Source of the DNA: Accumulibacter sp.
Lineage (GTDB): Bacteria > Pseudomonadota > Gammaproteobacteria > Burkholderiales > Rhodocyclaceae
Direction of reading: 5' to 3'
DNA length: 61,566 nt
Assembly (NCBI RefSeq): GCF_023806565.1
Contig: NZ_JAMTDV010000132.1
Location: 1 to 61,566, forward strand
In this document: piece by piece, positions 60,649 to 61,566 of the stretch
Position numbering within the stretch: position 1 is the first letter of the stretch
Layout of the letters: every line of letters starts with the position of its first letter
Translations under genes and position numbers: made by a program
The notes under the pieces: generated by a model
Told to the model about the DNA's origin: nothing
The model's input: the letters and a program-made list of their open reading frames with translations, nothing else
Databases searched by the model: none

Positions 60649-61566
60649 TCATGGTCGATCAGGTGGTCGGCCACCGTCGTGGGGGTCGGCCCGCTGCTCG
60701 CGCCGCCGCCCGGACTCCTGAGGATGTTCCGGACCTGCCGACCGTTCCGGTCGTCCCGGTGCATCGGTCCGCCCGGGGGCGGCCGACATCGGCTGCGGGA
60801 CCACCACAGGCGCCCGTGTCTCCGGCCGCCACTGCTGCCTTGTCGGTTCTTCACGAACGACCGCGCGCTCCTGGCGGCGCTGCTCGTCGATGCCGGGCGG
60901 TCGTGACGGTGCCGGCGCGGCCGCAGGCACGGCCGTGCTGGCGGGCGGCACGGGGAGGAGACGCGGTACCGATGGCGGCGGTAGTGCGGTGACCTGTGGT
61001 CTTTGCTCCGGCCTTTCGCTTCCCGGCACCGTCGCGGGGCGAGCGACCTCCACCGGCGATCGCTGGAATGAAGGGGCCGCAGCCGGCGGCAGCGGCGCCG
61101 GCGCTGGCAGCACGTGCTGCTCCGGCCGTTCCGCTCGCGAGGAGGGAACGGACCTGGCTGCATCCCCGGCCGGACCTGCCGGTGCCTGCCCGCTGGCCGT
61201 TGCCGGCCTTGGCACCAGCGCTGACACCGGTGGCGCTGGTGCCATCACCGCTGGCGCTGCCGGCGCTGGCGCTGCAGCCGGTCGTGCCGGCGCTGCCGGC
61301 GCCATCGGCAAAGTCGCCGGTACCTGCCGCGACGGGTTGCCGGGCAACGTCGGTGCGCCTTCACGATAGGCCGGGCCCGCTTCCAGGCGGCCGTCAGGAC
61401 GCCGCGTCCCGTCACCGTAGGCCGGAGCCATCGGCGCCTGCGGCGGCACTGCTTGTCTACCCGGCGGCATGCGCTCTGGGTACGCGGGCGCGCTCTCACG
61501 CACCCGCCGACCCTGCGTCATGACGTCCGAGGGAACCGTCGTCACCGCCTGCTGCAGCTGCTGATG
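60649..61566 (-). CDS. C-terminal part of a proline/alanine-rich protein (DUF6600-like), cut by window edge
   Basis: The frame is open through the right edge, so the start lies outside the window. At least 305 residues are visible. Almost all is low-complexity Pro/Ala/Arg sequence without a fold signature, such as APAAPAVMAPAPP. The first visible part (LQQAVTTVPSDVMTQGRRV) resembles the junction to the proline-rich tail of DUF6600/FecR-like secreted proteins. Biased composition makes any family call weak. Confidence 0.55.
   Translation of the reverse strand, partial: HQQLQQAVTTVPSDVMTQGRRVRESAPAYPERMPPGRQAVPPQAPMAPAYGDGTRRPDGRLEAGPAYREGAPTLPGNPSRQVPATLPMAPAAPARPAAAPAPAAPAVMAPAPPVSALVPRPATASGQAPAGPAGDAARSVPSSRAERPEQHVLPAPAPLPPAAAPSFQRSPVEVARPATVPGSERPEQRPQVTALPPPSVPRLLPVPPASTAVPAAAPAPSRPPGIDEQRRQERAVVREEPTRQQWRPETRAPVVVPQPMSAAPGRTDAPGRPERSAGPEHPQESGRRREQRADPHDGGRPPDRP

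Overview
The window is GC-rich chromosomal DNA from a Gram-negative bacterium, most likely a betaproteobacterium of the Rhodocyclaceae; 'Candidatus Accumulibacter' or a close relative is my best guess. That guess rests on the order rpsB-tsf-pyrH-frr-uppS-cdsA-dxr-rseP-bamA-skp-lpxD-fabZ-lpxA-lpxB-rnhB-trmH, with map-glnD divergent from rpsB, and on overall protein similarity that I recognise from memory. The genus is an inference; no database was searched.

Layout. (1) 1-7309: a possible insertion-sequence end, a DUF4337 membrane protein, groES-groEL behind a CIRCE operator and a heat-shock-type promoter, ppiD, tRNA-Val(TAC), a ketopantoate reductase, and a tRNA-Pro/tRNA-Arg/tRNA-His cluster behind a strong promoter. 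(2) 7657-20800: a lipid or natural-product locus. A 2542-residue highly reducing type I polyketide synthase without a thioesterase is followed 4 bases later by a PLP-dependent alpha-oxoamine synthase. Facing this pair are an ABC exporter, a short-chain dehydrogenase and an LTA-synthase-like membrane sulfatase-fold transferase. The enzyme set parallels the fungal fumonisin and sphinganine-analogue pathways: reduced polyketide chain, release with an amino acid to give an aminoketone, reduction, and perhaps head-group addition and export. (3) 21192-33054: a compact defence island, all on the minus strand: type III modification gene, VapBC-type toxin-antitoxin pair, type III restriction gene, and a complete Wadjet (jetABCD) SMC system. 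Genes overlap or are separated by at most about 120 bases. (4) 33070-48081: the translation and envelope biogenesis operon from rpsB to a TrmH-family methyltransferase. The defence island begins 15 bases after its last gene, so it may be read through from this operon. (5) 48425-51813: map and glnD. (6) 52009-55199: a candidate RpoN promoter, a small secreted protein with a Tat-like N-terminus and a Ser-rich C-terminus ending in Gly-Gly, then a PqqD-like chaperone, an HPr-kinase-like enzyme and a nucleotidyltransferase. This resembles an uncharacterised peptide or protein modification system (HPr-rel-A type). (7) 55200-58345: a lone error-prone polymerase gene dnaE2 whose start lies just behind a LexA-like palindrome. 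(8) 58368-61566: rimO, a small lipoprotein, and the 3' end of a proline-rich protein cut by the window edge.

The three regions most worth attention are the polyketide/aminolipid locus, the fused R-M III/VapBC/Wadjet island hooked onto the lpx operon, and the RpoN-linked HPr-rel-A cluster. No rRNA genes, CRISPR array, or intact transposase was seen.
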